The notes under the pieces are model-generated. The model saw only the letters and a program-made list of their open reading frames with translations, ran no database searches and was not told the DNA's origin. Shown here piece by piece: positions 24,008 to 33,151 of a DNA stretch of 64,000 nucleotides (position 1 is the stretch's first letter; every line of letters begins with the position of its first letter). The stretch lies in contig JAEXAH010000152.1 in NCBI GenBank assembly GCA_023458315.1, forward strand, positions 1-64,000. The letters run 5' to 3'. Both the position numbers and the translations under genes were made by a program. The stretch comes from Pseudomonadota bacterium (GTDB taxonomy: Bacteria; Pseudomonadota; Alphaproteobacteria; Rhodospirillales; Magnetospirillaceae).

Positions 24008-24925
24008 GTGAGCATCTATCTGCCCATCGCCGGATTGTCGGTGGACGTCTATGCCCTGCTGGTGCTGGGCGGCGGCGTCGGCTTTCTGTCGGGATTGTTC
24101 GGGGTGGGCGGCGGATTCCTGCTGACGCCGTTGCTGATGTTCATGGGCATCCCGCCGGCCGTGGCGGTGGCCACCGGCGCCAATCAGGTGGTCGGCGCCT
24201 CGGTGTCGGGGCTGATCGCCCATTGGCGGCGCAAGAACGTGGATTTCCGCATGGGCGCCGTGCTGCTGGTCGGCGGCCTGGGCGGCTCCACCTTGGGCGT
24301 GGTTCTGTTCGGTTGGCTGAAAAGCCTGGGCCAGATCGATCTGGTGATCGCGCTGTGCTACGTGGTGTTCCTGGGCATCATCGGCCTGACCATGGGCTAT
24401 GAATCGCTGCTGACGCTGATCCGGCGCGGCCGCGCGACGGTCCGGGCGCGCAAGCGTCACCGCCACCCCTGGCCGACCCTGCCGTTCAAGATGCGCTTTC
24501 CCCGCTCGGGCCTGTACATCAGCGTGCTGATGCCGCTGGGGGTGGGCATGTTCGGCGGCGTACTGTCGGCGATCATGGGCGTGGGCGGCGGCTTCGTCAT
24601 GGTGCCGCTGATGATCTATGTGCTGGAGATGCCGACCTCGGTGGTGGTGGGCACCTCGCTGTTCCAGATCCTGTTCGTCACCGCCAACGTCACCTTTTTG
24701 CAGGCGGTGCACACCCAGACGGTGGACGCGGTGCTGATGGTGACATTGCTGGTGGGCGGGGTGATCGGCGCCCAGATCGGCGCCCGTTTCGGGGCACGGC
24801 TGCGCGGCGAGCAATTGCGCCTGATGCTGGCGCTGGTGGTGTTGGCGGTGTGCGTGCGGCTGGGGTTCACCCTGGTGCTGACCCCCGACGACCTGTTCAG
24901 CGTCGATGCCGCGCTGGGCGGCTGA
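24008..24925 (+). CDS. TauE/SafE-family sulfite/anion exporter
   Basis: Inner-membrane protein of 305 residues with about eight spans and the two family repeats: GFLSGLFGVGGGFLLTPLL in the N-terminal half and GGVLSAIMGVGGGFVMVPLM in the C-terminal half. Members export sulfite, sulfoacetate or similar anions. A basic loop (RRGRATVRARKRHRH) sits between the halves. I chose GTG 24008, which has AGGA at usable distance; TTG 23999 is possible. Its stop codon touches that of the convergent rhodanese gene, whose sulfur chemistry fits a sulfite exporter, though they are on opposite strands. Confidence 0.88.
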   Translation: MSIYLPIAGLSVDVYALLVLGGGVGFLSGLFGVGGGFLLTPLLMFMGIPPAVAVATGANQVVGASVSGLIAHWRRKNVDFRMGAVLLVGGLGGSTLGVVLFGWLKSLGQIDLVIALCYVVFLGIIGLTMGYESLLTLIRRGRATVRARKRHRHPWPTLPFKMRFPRSGLYISVLMPLGVGMFGGVLSAIMGVGGGFVMVPLMIYVLEMPTSVVVGTSLFQILFVTANVTFLQAVHTQTVDAVLMVTLLVGGVIGAQIGARFGARLRGEQLRLMLALVVLAVCVRLGFTLVLTPDDLFSVDAALGG

Positions 24926-25291
24926 TCACGGGCGGCAGGTTTGGCCGCCCACCGCCTTCCAGCCGAAGATGCCGCCTTCCAGACGATAGATGTCGCCGCC
25001 ATAGCCCAAGGCCACGGCGCGTTCGGCGGCGGTGCCGCAGCGCACGCCCGACCGGCAGTGGAACACCAGCCGCTTGCCCTCGGGCACCGGCGGCAATTGT
25101 CCGGGGTCGAAACCGGACAGCGGCAGGTTGACGGCGCCGGGAATGGCCTCGGCCTGATATTCCCCGACCTCGCGCACGTCGATCAGCACCACCTCGTCCG
25201 CCTCGACCCAGCGTTTGACGTCATAGGCGGGCACGATATGGACGCGATTGTCGGCGGCCTCTGCGTCACGGCCGAACAGACGGTTGAACAT
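24926..25291 (-). CDS. single-domain rhodanese
   Basis: A 121-residue sulfurtransferase-like protein. The fold marks are VVLIDVREVGEYQAEAIPGA and the active-site loop HCRSGVRCGTAAE with a catalytic Cys, ending GGIFGWKAVGG. No signal peptide is seen. It would carry sulfane sulfur as a cysteine persulfide. It ends directly next to the convergent TauE-type exporter gene. Confidence 0.9.
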   Translation of the reverse strand: MFNRLFGRDAEAADNRVHIVPAYDVKRWVEADEVVLIDVREVGEYQAEAIPGAVNLPLSGFDPGQLPPVPEGKRLVFHCRSGVRCGTAAERAVALGYGGDIYRLEGGIFGWKAVGGQTCRP

Positions 25292-25489
25292 CGCGGCTCC
25301 CGCTTCCTTTCACTTCAGGCAACACTAATTTAACCATGCCGCCCGCCATTGCAAGGGCGGCGAAAATGTAATGCATGTTATTCGCATCACCATAATCCTT
25401 TTCCGCTACGCCCTCAGAACCGGTGACGAACAGGCGAGGCCGTGGCATCCTGCTCCACCAACAATCACAATGGTTGGGGGACGGAAAGC

Positions 25490-26575
25490 ATGGCCGTTAC
25501 TTTCGCCGAAGCCACCGAATCCTATTTCGCCTGGATGGCGACCCGTTTCCCCCCCGACCGCCGCGGGCTTGACCATCGGCACAAGGCGCTGTCCGCCGAT
25601 CCCTTCGCCTTTCTGCGCGGCACCTTCTATTGGTGGCTGGTGCGCTGGGACGAACTGATGCCCGAGGCGGTGCGCAATGCCCCGCCCATCCTGTCGGTGG
25701 GCGACCTGCACCTGGAAAATTTCGGCACCTGGCGCGACCGCGAGGGACGGCTGGTGTGGGGCATCAACGATTTCGACGAGGCCCACCCCTTTCCCGTCAC
25801 CCTGGATCTGGTGCGCCTGGCGACCTCGGTCCTGCTGGCCATCGACGAGGGCCACCTGAAGCTGGACGGGCGGTTGGCCTGCGCCACCCTGCTGGAAGGC
25901 TACAACGCCAATCTGGGCAAGCCCACCGGGCGGCCGGTGATCCTGGAGGGCGACGCGGCGTGGCTGCTGCCCGCCGCCAGCCTGCACTGGTCCGAGACGG
26001 CGCGCTATTGGCGCAAGGAATTCGGCGGCCTGAGCGCGGCGCGCGACATGGGCGACCTTTACGAATTGCTGGCCGAGCGCATGCCCGAGGGCGTGCCCGT
26101 CGAGGAATTCCTGGACCGCTGGAACGCGGGCAAGGGCTCGTTGGGGCGGCCGCGCGCCGTGGCGCTGGGCGACTGGCGCGGCGGCCCGGTGGCGCGCGAG
26201 GGCAAGCGGGCACTGCCCTCGGCCGGAGTGTGGCGCGAGGGCGGCCCGGCCACCGGCCACGCCACCCTGGATTACAGCATGATCATGGCCGCCGCCTTTC
26301 GCGTGCCCGATCCCTGCCTGTATCTGACCGCCGACTGGGTGGTGCGCCGCCTGAGCCCGGAAAGTCACAAGATCGCCGTGGACCAGTTGCGCGACCACGT
26401 CCAGGCCGAGGCGCTGGTGCGCTGGATGGGCTGGGAGGTGGCCAACATCCATCGCGGCCAGGCCGGACGCCACGACCTGGAGGAATGGCTGGCCGCCCTG
26501 CCCCTGGGCTGGCTGCACGATTCGGCGGAAACCATGGCGCGGGCCACCGTCGCCGATTGGAAAGCCTATCGCTGA
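25490..26575 (+). CDS. DUF2252-family protein
   Basis: A 361-residue protein of the DUF2252 family, distantly related to the aminoglycoside phosphotransferase/kinase fold. The kinase-like catalytic segments are SVGDLHLENFGTWRD and GINDFDEAHPFPVTLDL, matching the HxDxxxxN and DFD motifs. DLVRLATSVLLA and DQLRDHVQAEALVRWMGW are typical. I chose ATG 25490, with GGGGGA about 10 bases upstream; an ATG 16 codons earlier lacks this. The substrate is unknown. A divergent promoter region of about 200 bases separates it from the rhodanese gene. Confidence 0.8.
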   Translation: MAVTFAEATESYFAWMATRFPPDRRGLDHRHKALSADPFAFLRGTFYWWLVRWDELMPEAVRNAPPILSVGDLHLENFGTWRDREGRLVWGINDFDEAHPFPVTLDLVRLATSVLLAIDEGHLKLDGRLACATLLEGYNANLGKPTGRPVILEGDAAWLLPAASLHWSETARYWRKEFGGLSAARDMGDLYELLAERMPEGVPVEEFLDRWNAGKGSLGRPRAVALGDWRGGPVAREGKRALPSAGVWREGGPATGHATLDYSMIMAAAFRVPDPCLYLTADWVVRRLSPESHKIAVDQLRDHVQAEALVRWMGWEVANIHRGQAGRHDLEEWLAALPLGWLHDSAETMARATVADWKAYR

Positions 26576-26586
26576 CCAATAAAAAA

Positions 26587-26766
26587 GTTCTTCGCGGATA
26601 TGCGGGAAGGTTGCGCCTCAACCATTTGCGTCATGCCCGGACTTGATCCGGGTATCCACGCGGCACCGCCTGTTCCTGTCTTTCCGCTGAGCGGCCTGCG
26701 GACAAACGTGGATGGCCGGGTCAAGCCCGGCCATGACGGGCATTTCCCGCAAATCTGCGATGGAAC
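26587..26766. repeat. dispersed palindromic element, copy 1
   Basis: A 180-base non-coding unit with imperfect terminal inverted repeats (GTTCTTCGCGGATATGCGGG and the complement of CCCGCAAATCTGCGATGGAAC). Inside are two hairpins, CCCGGACTTGATCCGGG and GGCCGGGTCAAGCCCGGCC, each next to GTCATG or CATGAC, joined by a central spacer containing TTTCCGCTGAGCGGCCTGCGG. A closely similar unit lies in the opposite orientation at 48,081-48,263 and shortened or degenerate ones at 43,748 and 62.2 kb. No gene is encoded. Confidence 0.8.
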
Positions 26767-26770
26767 AACA

Positions 26771-26807
26771 AAAAAGCCCGCCGAGGGTTCCCCCGGCGGG
26801 CCTTTTT
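26771..26807. terminator. bidirectional terminator
   Basis: GCCCGCCG (26776-26783) pairs with CGGCGGGC (26794-26801). The stem is preceded by AAAAA and followed by CTTTTT, so it can end both the rightward DUF2252 transcript and the leftward polyprenyl synthase transcript. Confidence 0.88.
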
Positions 26808-26820
26808 CAAACCGTCAAAC

Positions 26821-27840
26821 TCAGTACGCGCGGTCGATGCAGAAATCGATGACGTCGATCATCGCCTGCTTGATCGGGCTGTCGGGGAAGATGCCCAGGG
26901 CGTCGCGCGCCACTTCGCCGTAATGGCGGGCGCGGGCCACGGTGTCGGCCAGCGACCCGTGCTTTTCCATCAGGGCGATGGCGTGCTCCAGGTCGCCGTC
27001 CTGCTGCTCCAGACGCTCGACGGTGCGGCGCCAGAACTCGCGCTCGGCCTCGTCGCCGCGGCGGAAGGCCAGGATGATCGGCAGGGTGATCTTGCCCTCG
27101 CGGAAATCGTCGCCGACCGTCTTGCCCAGCACCGCCTGCTTGGCGGAATAATCCAGCATGTCGTCGATCAACTGAAAGGCGATGCCCAGATTCAGGCCAT
27201 AGGAATCCAGCGCGTCCTCTTCCGCCTTGGGGCGATCGGCCACCACCGCGCCGATGCGGCAGGCGGCGGCGAACAGCGCGGCGGTCTTGGAGCGGATGAC
27301 TTCCAGATAGGCGTCCTCGCTGGTTTCGGTGTCGTTGGCGGTGACGAGCTGCAACACCTCGCCCTCGGCGATCACCGACGAGGCGCGGGACAGGATGGCC
27401 AGCACCGACAACGAGCCGTCCTCGACCATCAGTTCGAACGACCGCGAGAACAGGAAGTCGCCCACCAGCACGCTGGGCTTGTTGCCGAACAGCGCGTTGG
27501 CCGATGCCTGGCCGCGTCGCAGGTCGGATTCGTCGACCACGTCGTCGTGCAACAGGGTGGCGGTATGGATGAATTCGACGCAGGCGGCCAGCTTGACGTG
27601 GCGGTCGCCGTCATGACCGGCCAGACGGGCCGAGGCCAGGGTCAGCACCGGACGCAGACGCTTGCCGCCGGCGGCGATGATGTGGCCGGCCAGTTGCGGG
27701 ATCAGCGCCACCGGGCTGTGCATGCGGTCGATGATCTGGCGGTTGACTTTGTCCAGGTCGTCCTTGACCAAAGACACCAGGGTATCGAAGCTCTTTGCCT
27801 TCTTGCCCCGCTCTTCCTCAAGACTGACCACGATCGCCAC
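26821..27840 (-). CDS. ispB: long-chain polyprenyl diphosphate synthase (octaprenyl/decaprenyl type)
   Basis: Makes the side chain of ubiquinone by adding isopentenyl units to an allylic diphosphate. The 339 residues carry GGKRLRPVL, the first aspartate-rich motif LLHDDVVDESD and the second FQLIDDMLDY, plus VGDFLFSRSF typical of IspB rather than IspA. I chose GTG 27840, with GAGGGAG upstream; this gives the usual short N-terminus. Chain length cannot be read with certainty; alphaproteobacteria often make Q-10. It is divergent from the TrmN6-like methylase with 119 bases between. Confidence 0.92.
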   Translation of the reverse strand: MAIVVSLEEERGKKAKSFDTLVSLVKDDLDKVNRQIIDRMHSPVALIPQLAGHIIAAGGKRLRPVLTLASARLAGHDGDRHVKLAACVEFIHTATLLHDDVVDESDLRRGQASANALFGNKPSVLVGDFLFSRSFELMVEDGSLSVLAILSRASSVIAEGEVLQLVTANDTETSEDAYLEVIRSKTAALFAAACRIGAVVADRPKAEEDALDSYGLNLGIAFQLIDDMLDYSAKQAVLGKTVGDDFREGKITLPIILAFRRGDEAEREFWRRTVERLEQQDGDLEHAIALMEKHGSLADTVARARHYGEVARDALGIFPDSPIKQAMIDVIDFCIDRAY

Positions 27841-27959
27841 GATATGACACTCCCTCAAGCGCGGAATGATGACCCCCGTCCGCGCGCACGAACATAGTGT
27901 TGCCAAGGAAAGTCGGTCAAGCTTACATCGCCGCCGCCCGCCAGTTTGCCGGAGAGATC

Positions 27960-28709
27960 ATGTCCGCCCCCCCTGCTTCCGCCATCACCGAGGACCATTT
28001 CCTGGGGGGACGGCTGGTGATCCGCCAACCGCGCAACGGCTATCGCGCCGGGTCCGACCCCCTGTTCCTGGCCGCCGCCGTACCCGGCCGCGACGGCCAG
28101 ACGGTTCTGGATCTGGGGTGCGGCGTCGGCACCGCCTCGCTGTGCCTGCTGACACGGTTGACCGGAATACAGGCGGTCGGCCTGGAGCTTCAGCCGGAAC
28201 TGGCCGAATTGGCCCGCGCCAACGCCGACGCCAACGGCCTGGGCGAACGGTTGCGGGTGGAATTGGGCGACATCACCGCGCCGCCGCCCGGCGTGCCCTA
28301 TCACGCCTTCGATCACGTCATCACCAATCCGCCATGGTACGAGCCCGGCACCATCCGCCCGCCCGCCGCCGCCAGCAAGGCCATCGGCCATATGGAAGAG
28401 GTGTCGCTGGCCGAGTGGCTGAAGCAGGCGGTGCGCTTCCTCAAACCCAAGGGACGGCTGTTCGTGGTGCACCGCGCCGACCGGCTGGGCGACATCCTGG
28501 CCGGGTTGAATCCGTTGCGGGTCGGCGAAATCCGCGTCTTCCCGCTATGGCCCAAGGCGGGCAAGGCCGCCACCCGTGTGGTGGTGGCGGCCCGCAAGGA
28601 TGCCAGAACGCCGCTGGAGGTGCAGCCCGGCCTGGTGCTGCACCACGACGACGGCAGCTATACCGCCATCGCCGATTCCATCCTGCGCGATGGCGCGGGG
28701 TTGTTTTAG
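27960..28709 (+). CDS. TrmN6-like tRNA(Val) adenine N6-methyltransferase
   Basis: AdoMet-dependent methylase of 249 residues related to YfiC/TrmN6, which methylates A37 of tRNA1(Val). Visible are the RQPRNGYRAGSDPLFLAAAV start typical of the family, the AdoMet loop LDLGCGVGTASL and the catalytic NPPWYEPG. Start 27960 has GGAGAG upstream. The last bases overlap the convergent MFS gene. A closely related branch methylates other RNAs or the HemK-type Gln substrate, so the exact target is inferred. Confidence 0.82.
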   Translation: MSAPPASAITEDHFLGGRLVIRQPRNGYRAGSDPLFLAAAVPGRDGQTVLDLGCGVGTASLCLLTRLTGIQAVGLELQPELAELARANADANGLGERLRVELGDITAPPPGVPYHAFDHVITNPPWYEPGTIRPPAAASKAIGHMEEVSLAEWLKQAVRFLKPKGRLFVVHRADRLGDILAGLNPLRVGEIRVFPLWPKAGKAATRVVVAARKDARTPLEVQPGLVLHHDDGSYTAIADSILRDGAGLF

Positions 28710-29884
28710 GCTTCCGCCTCGGCCACCGCCGGACGCTCGGCGGGAAAGCCCAGCACCACGGCAACCATGGCCAAGGCCGCCCCGGCCAGGGTGACGAACA
28801 AAGCGGTGAAGCCGCCGCTGGCGTGCAACGCGCCGACCAGCGGAATAGCCACCGCGCTGGCGCCGAACGACACCAGATAGCGCAGGGCATAGACCCGAGA
28901 GCGCCAGGAATCGGCGATATAGCGGCCGACCATGGCTTCGTTGACCGGAATCTGGCCGAACACCGCGAACAACGCCACCGTGGCGACCGCCGCCATGCTC
29001 CAGCCCCAGGCATAGGCGGCGGCCAGCAGCAGCGGCGGCTGCACCACCGCCACCGCGAACAGCACCCGGCGCAGGCTGTAGCGGTCGATCAGCGGCCCGG
29101 TGATCAATTGCGCCACCGCCGCCAGGGCGTAGATGGCCGACACCACGCCACCGATGCCCGCCGCCGAATCCGCCAGTTGCGGCAGGCGCTCCTGGATGAT
29201 CTTGGGCATGGACACCACGGCGGCATTGAAGATCAGGCTGCCGACGGCGGTCGAGGCCATCAGCACCACGAACAGCCGCACCATGTCGCCGCGCCCGCCC
29301 ATGACATGGCGGGCCGGGGCGGCGGTGGCCGGGCCGGGGTCGCGGACCATGATGGCATAGGCGATACCCGCCGCCACCGAGACCGCGCCCGGCACCACGA
29401 AGGCGGCACGCCAGCCCCACACCTGCATCAGGCCGCCCGCCAGCACCGCCGCCGCTGCCAATCCCATGTTGCCCCACAGACCGTTGACGCCCAGCGTGCG
29501 GCCCATGCCCTGGCCGTGCGCTACCAGCATGGCGTTGCCGACCGGGTGATAGATGGAGCCGAACACCCCCATCACCGTCAGCCCCACCGCCAGCGACACC
29601 GGGCCGTCGGCCAGGGCACAGGCCATGGTGGCGAGGCCGGTTCCCACCAGGAACACCACCATCATGCGGTGGCGGCTCCAGCGGTCGCCCAGCCATCCGG
29701 CAGGCAGCGCCCCGGCGCCGAAGGCGATGAAGCCGCCCAGCGACAGCACCAGAACCTCGCCGTAGCTCAGGCCGAATTGCGCGGTCAGGGCCAGCGCCAC
29801 CGTGGGAAAAATCAGCATGACCATATGGTCGATGGCGTGACCGATATTCAGGAACAGGACCAGTCGTCGTCGGCTGGCGGGCAT
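28706..29884 (-). CDS. MFS transporter
   Basis: Major facilitator of about 392 residues with 12 hydrophobic segments. The A-loop motif is GWLGDRWSRHRMM after the second helix. LYxR-type features and the long HAIDHMVMLIFPTVAL first helix place it near the fosmidomycin-resistance-like branch, but the substrate is unknown. I chose ATG 29884 because GGAG lies 8 bases ahead; an ATG five codons upstream has no such site. It is divergent from an AraC regulator at 29,966, which probably controls it. Its stop overlaps the convergent methylase gene by 4 bases. Confidence 0.85.
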   Translation of the reverse strand: MPASRRRLVLFLNIGHAIDHMVMLIFPTVALALTAQFGLSYGEVLVLSLGGFIAFGAGALPAGWLGDRWSRHRMMVVFLVGTGLATMACALADGPVSLAVGLTVMGVFGSIYHPVGNAMLVAHGQGMGRTLGVNGLWGNMGLAAAAVLAGGLMQVWGWRAAFVVPGAVSVAAGIAYAIMVRDPGPATAAPARHVMGGRGDMVRLFVVLMASTAVGSLIFNAAVVSMPKIIQERLPQLADSAAGIGGVVSAIYALAAVAQLITGPLIDRYSLRRVLFAVAVVQPPLLLAAAYAWGWSMAAVATVALFAVFGQIPVNEAMVGRYIADSWRSRVYALRYLVSFGASAVAIPLVGALHASGGFTALFVTLAGAALAMVAVVLGFPAERPAVAEAEA

Positions 29885-29965
29885 GGCTTTTTTCTCCATG
29901 GCTTGGGTTTGTTGGTGTTGCCATGGTAAGGACAGCATCATCTGGCCGTCGCACGGGGTTAGGAC

Positions 29966-30736
29966 ATGCAATGTCGTGATTCTGACATTCTTGAGCGCAT
30001 CGACGCGGCGGTGCTGCCGGTCTTCGCCTGCGCGGTGGATTACGCCGACGGCGCCTTGGTCGCCCGCCACACCCACCGCCGGGCGCAATTGATCCACACC
30101 GTGTCGGGGGCCATGACCATCTGCACCGAACAGGGCAGTTGGGTGGTGCCGCCGACCCGTGCCGTGTGGGTGCCCGCCGGGATCGAGCATTGGATCACCA
30201 TGGCGGGCGAGGTGCGCATGCGCAGCCTGTTCATCACCCCGGCGCGGGCGGCGGATCTGCCCCGGCAATGCGCGGTGGTGGCGGTGTCGGCGTTGCTGCG
30301 CGAGCTGATCCTGGCGGCGCTGGCGGTGGATCAGCACGCGCCGAGCACGCGCGACCGCCTGTTGCTGGAACTGGCGGTCGAGGAAATCCGGGTGCTGGAG
30401 GCGCAGCCGCTGCACCTGCCCATGCCGTCCGAGCCGCGCATCGCCCGCATCTGCCATGCCCTGCTGGCCGATCCCGCCGACAAACGGCCACTGGCGGAAT
30501 GGGCGGCATGGGCGGGATTGTCCGAACGCACGGCGGCGCGAGCCTTTATTGCCGCCTGCGGCATGAGCTTCGGCCGCTGGCGCCAGCAGGTGCGGCTGAT
30601 CGCCGCCCTGACCCGGCTGGCGCGCGGCGAACCGGTGCTGAGCGTCGCCCTGGATTTGGGCTATGACAGCCCCAGCGCCTTTTCCGCCATGTTCCGCAAA
30701 GCGCTGGGGCGCACGCCCTCGGCCTATTTCGGGTGA
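29966..30736 (+). CDS. AraC-family regulator with cupin sensor
   Basis: A 256-residue transcription factor. The N-terminal half is a cupin-like ligand domain (ARHTHRRAQLIHTVSGAM, VPAGIEHWI). The C-terminal double helix-turn-helix includes PLAEWAAWAGLSERTAARAF and the conserved VALDLGYDSPSAFSAMFRKALGRTPSAYF. It is divergent from the MFS transporter and is most likely its regulator, perhaps in response to the transporter's substrate. The intervening 80 bases would hold both promoters. Confidence 0.88.
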   Translation: MQCRDSDILERIDAAVLPVFACAVDYADGALVARHTHRRAQLIHTVSGAMTICTEQGSWVVPPTRAVWVPAGIEHWITMAGEVRMRSLFITPARAADLPRQCAVVAVSALLRELILAALAVDQHAPSTRDRLLLELAVEEIRVLEAQPLHLPMPSEPRIARICHALLADPADKRPLAEWAAWAGLSERTAARAFIAACGMSFGRWRQQVRLIAALTRLARGEPVLSVALDLGYDSPSAFSAMFRKALGRTPSAYFG

Positions 30737-30771
30737 CTTGCGAAAATCGCCGGACGCGTTATGTCTGAGAC

Positions 30772-31608
30772 ATGGCTATTCCCTTGCTCAGCGGCGCCGT
30801 CGGGCGCCTGATCTCGCCGCCGCCGGTGGTCAGCGTGGTGCGGCTGTCCGGCATCATCGCCGCCTCGGGCGGCCTGGGGCGCGGTGCCCTCAACCTGACC
30901 GGACAGGCCGCCGCGCTCAAGGCGGCGTTCGCGCCCAAGCGTCTGGCGGCGGTGGCGCTGTCCATCAACTCGCCGGGCGGCTCGCCGGTGCAAAGCGCGC
31001 TGATCGCCAGACGCATCCGCGACCACGCCGCCGAACGCAAGGTGCCGGTGATCGCCTTCGTCGAGGACGTGGCGGCGTCGGGCGGCTATTGGCTGGCGAC
31101 GGCCGCCGACGAGATTTACGCCGATGCCGCCTCGATCGTCGGCTCCATCGGCGTGGTGTCGGCGGGGTTCGGCTTCGCCCAGGCGCTGGAACGGCTGGGC
31201 ATCGAACGGCGCGTCCACACCCAGGGCGAGCGCAAGCGCATGCTGGACCCGTTCTTGCCCGAACGCCCCGAGGACGTGGCGCGGCTGGAGGCGTTGCAGG
31301 CCGACATCCATGCCGGGTTCAAGGATTGGGTCCGCCTGCGCCGCGACGGCAAGTTGAAGGCGCCCGAGGACAGCCTGTTCAACGGCGACATCTGGACCGG
31401 GCGGCAGGCGGTCGAACTGGGGCTGGTGGACGGATTGGGCGATTTGCGCGGCACCCTGCGCACCCGCTTCGGCGACAATGTGCGGCTGCGTCCGGTGGGC
31501 GGACGGCGGGCGCCGTGGCTGCGGCTGCTGACGCCGCGCGGCCACTGGGCCGACGACCTGATCGCCGCGTTCGAGGACCGCGCCGCCTGGGCCCGTTGGG
31601 GGCTGTAG
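30772..31608 (+). CDS. S49-family protease (SohB/SppA-like)
   Basis: Serine protease with a Ser-Lys dyad, 278 residues, the short one-domain form. The core is VVSVVRLSGIIA, LSINSPGGSPVQSALI, the catalytic serine in EDVAASGGYWLA and the catalytic lysine in THTQGERKRM-like HTQGERKRMLDPF. No strong membrane anchor is seen at the N-terminus, though LISPPPVVSVV is mildly hydrophobic. Members remove signal peptide remnants or degrade membrane proteins. It is followed after 42 bases by a small zinc-ribbon membrane protein in the same direction. Confidence 0.88.
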   Translation: MAIPLLSGAVGRLISPPPVVSVVRLSGIIAASGGLGRGALNLTGQAAALKAAFAPKRLAAVALSINSPGGSPVQSALIARRIRDHAAERKVPVIAFVEDVAASGGYWLATAADEIYADAASIVGSIGVVSAGFGFAQALERLGIERRVHTQGERKRMLDPFLPERPEDVARLEALQADIHAGFKDWVRLRRDGKLKAPEDSLFNGDIWTGRQAVELGLVDGLGDLRGTLRTRFGDNVRLRPVGGRRAPWLRLLTPRGHWADDLIAAFEDRAAWARWGL

Positions 31609-31650
31609 CCCGCCCTTGACCCCTTTTCGGCACGGGTCCACACTTCGGCC

Positions 31651-31896
31651 ATGTTCACCAAATTCCTGCTGACCGTCGCGGTCATCGCCCTTATCTGGTT
31701 CGGCTTCAAGTACCTGCAACGGGTCGCGGAACTGCGCGACCGCGCCGACCGCCGCCCGCCCGTCCCCGGCGGCCAGCCGAAATTCGAGCCGGTGGACGAT
31801 GGCGAAAGCGTGCAGGATCTGGTGAAGTGCCCGCGCTGCAACACCTGGCGGTCGTCCCGGCTGAAATCGTGCGGCCGCCCGGAATGCCCGTACTGA
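31651..31896 (+). CDS. small membrane-anchored zinc-ribbon protein
   Basis: An 81-residue protein with one N-terminal membrane span (FLLTVAVIALIWFGF), a charged linker rich in Arg and Pro, and a C-terminal pair of knuckles VKCPRCNTWR and SCGRPECPY that could bind zinc with four cysteines. The ribbon would face the cytoplasm if the N-terminus is outside. It follows the S49 protease closely and may be cotranscribed. The function is unknown. Confidence 0.75.
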   Translation: MFTKFLLTVAVIALIWFGFKYLQRVAELRDRADRRPPVPGGQPKFEPVDDGESVQDLVKCPRCNTWRSSRLKSCGRPECPY

Positions 31897-31900
31897 CGGA

Positions 31901-33043
31901 TCAGTCCACCAGCACCCAATCGCCCCGGCGGATTTCCACCATGTGGAAGGATGACAGCCCCAGCCCCAGGTGATCGTTGGGCGCCATGGTGAACACGCCG
32001 CCGGTGCCGACCAGTCCGCGCGTCGTCTCGATCGCGTCGCGCACCGCCTCGCGCTCGGCGGTTCCGGCGCGACGCAGGGCGTCCATCACGATGGCGAAGG
32101 CATCATAGGCGTGCCCGGCGAAATGGGTCACGTCCTGCTTCCACCGCGCCTCGTACTCGGCCTTGAAGGCCAGGGCCACCGGCTTTTGCGGGTCGCCGTC
32201 TGGCAGTTGTTCGGCCACGGTCAGCGCCATGGCGGGCAGGCGCATGCCGTCGGCGGCGCCGCCCACCAGCCGCAGGAACTCCTTCGACGCCACGCCGTGC
32301 GACTGATAGACCGGCAGGGTCAGGCCCAACTGGCGGATGTTGCGCGTCACCACCGCCGGTCCCTGGCCGGTGCCGAACACGAACAGCGCGTCCACGTCGG
32401 CGCGGCCGCGCACCTTGGTCAGTTGCGGGGTGACGTCGGGGTCCTTGGGGCCGTAGCTTTCGTCCACCACCACCTGGATGCCCCAGGCGGGGGCCAGGGC
32501 CAGCACCTGGTCGCGGCCCGATTTGCCGAAGCCCACGTTCTCGGACAACAGCGCCAGCCGGGTCAGGCCGCGCCGCCTGAGGTCGGCCAGAACCTTTTCC
32601 GCCCCCATGCGGTCGGTGTGCGGAACCTTGAAGGTCCATTTGCGCACCGGCTCGATGATGCCGATTCCGCCGCCCATGGAGACATAGGGAAGGGCCGCCT
32701 TGTCCACCAGCGGCAGCACCGCCATGCTGGTCGGCGTGCCCGATCCGCCGATGATCAGGTCGACGCGGTCGTTGTCGATCAGCCGCTTGACCGCGCTCAT
32801 GGCCCGTTCCGGCTCCGAGGCGTCGTCATAGCCGATCAGGCGGATCGGCCGCCCCAGCACGCCGCCCCGGGCGTTGGTCTGCTCGACCAGCATTTCCAGG
32901 GTCTTCTTTTCCGGATCGCCCATGAAGGCGTAGGTGCCGGTGATCGACCAGAACGCCCCCAACCGCAATTCGTCGGCCGCGCGGGCACGGGGCACCGCCG
33001 CCAGCGCGGCCAGCGACGACAGGAACAGACGGCGGGACAGCAT
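31901..33043 (-). CDS. periplasmic branched-chain-amino-acid-type binding protein
   Basis: Solute-binding protein of the LivJ/LivK type I fold, 380 residues, with a signal peptide (LSRRLFLSSLAALAAVPRARA) that has two arginines before the hydrophobic core. Mature features are LRLGAFWSITGTYAFMGDPEKK, GGVLGRPIRLIGYDD, DLIIGGSGTPTSMAV and HAYDAFAIVMDAL. No ABC permease or ATPase genes are next to it, so it is an orphan or serves a transporter encoded elsewhere. ATG 33043 is chosen because GGAGG lies upstream at good distance. It stops 4 bases from the convergent zinc-ribbon gene. Confidence 0.88.
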   Translation of the reverse strand: MLSRRLFLSSLAALAAVPRARAADELRLGAFWSITGTYAFMGDPEKKTLEMLVEQTNARGGVLGRPIRLIGYDDASEPERAMSAVKRLIDNDRVDLIIGGSGTPTSMAVLPLVDKAALPYVSMGGGIGIIEPVRKWTFKVPHTDRMGAEKVLADLRRRGLTRLALLSENVGFGKSGRDQVLALAPAWGIQVVVDESYGPKDPDVTPQLTKVRGRADVDALFVFGTGQGPAVVTRNIRQLGLTLPVYQSHGVASKEFLRLVGGAADGMRLPAMALTVAEQLPDGDPQKPVALAFKAEYEARWKQDVTHFAGHAYDAFAIVMDALRRAGTAEREAVRDAIETTRGLVGTGGVFTMAPNDHLGLGLSSFHMVEIRRGDWVLVD

Positions 33044-33151
33044 GGCGGGCGACCTCCGGCGGATGGGCATGCCGGGGTTATGGCATGAACCGCCGGACGC
33101 TCAAAGCGCGACTCATACCATATCCCGGTGATCGGAACCGCTCACCGGGCC

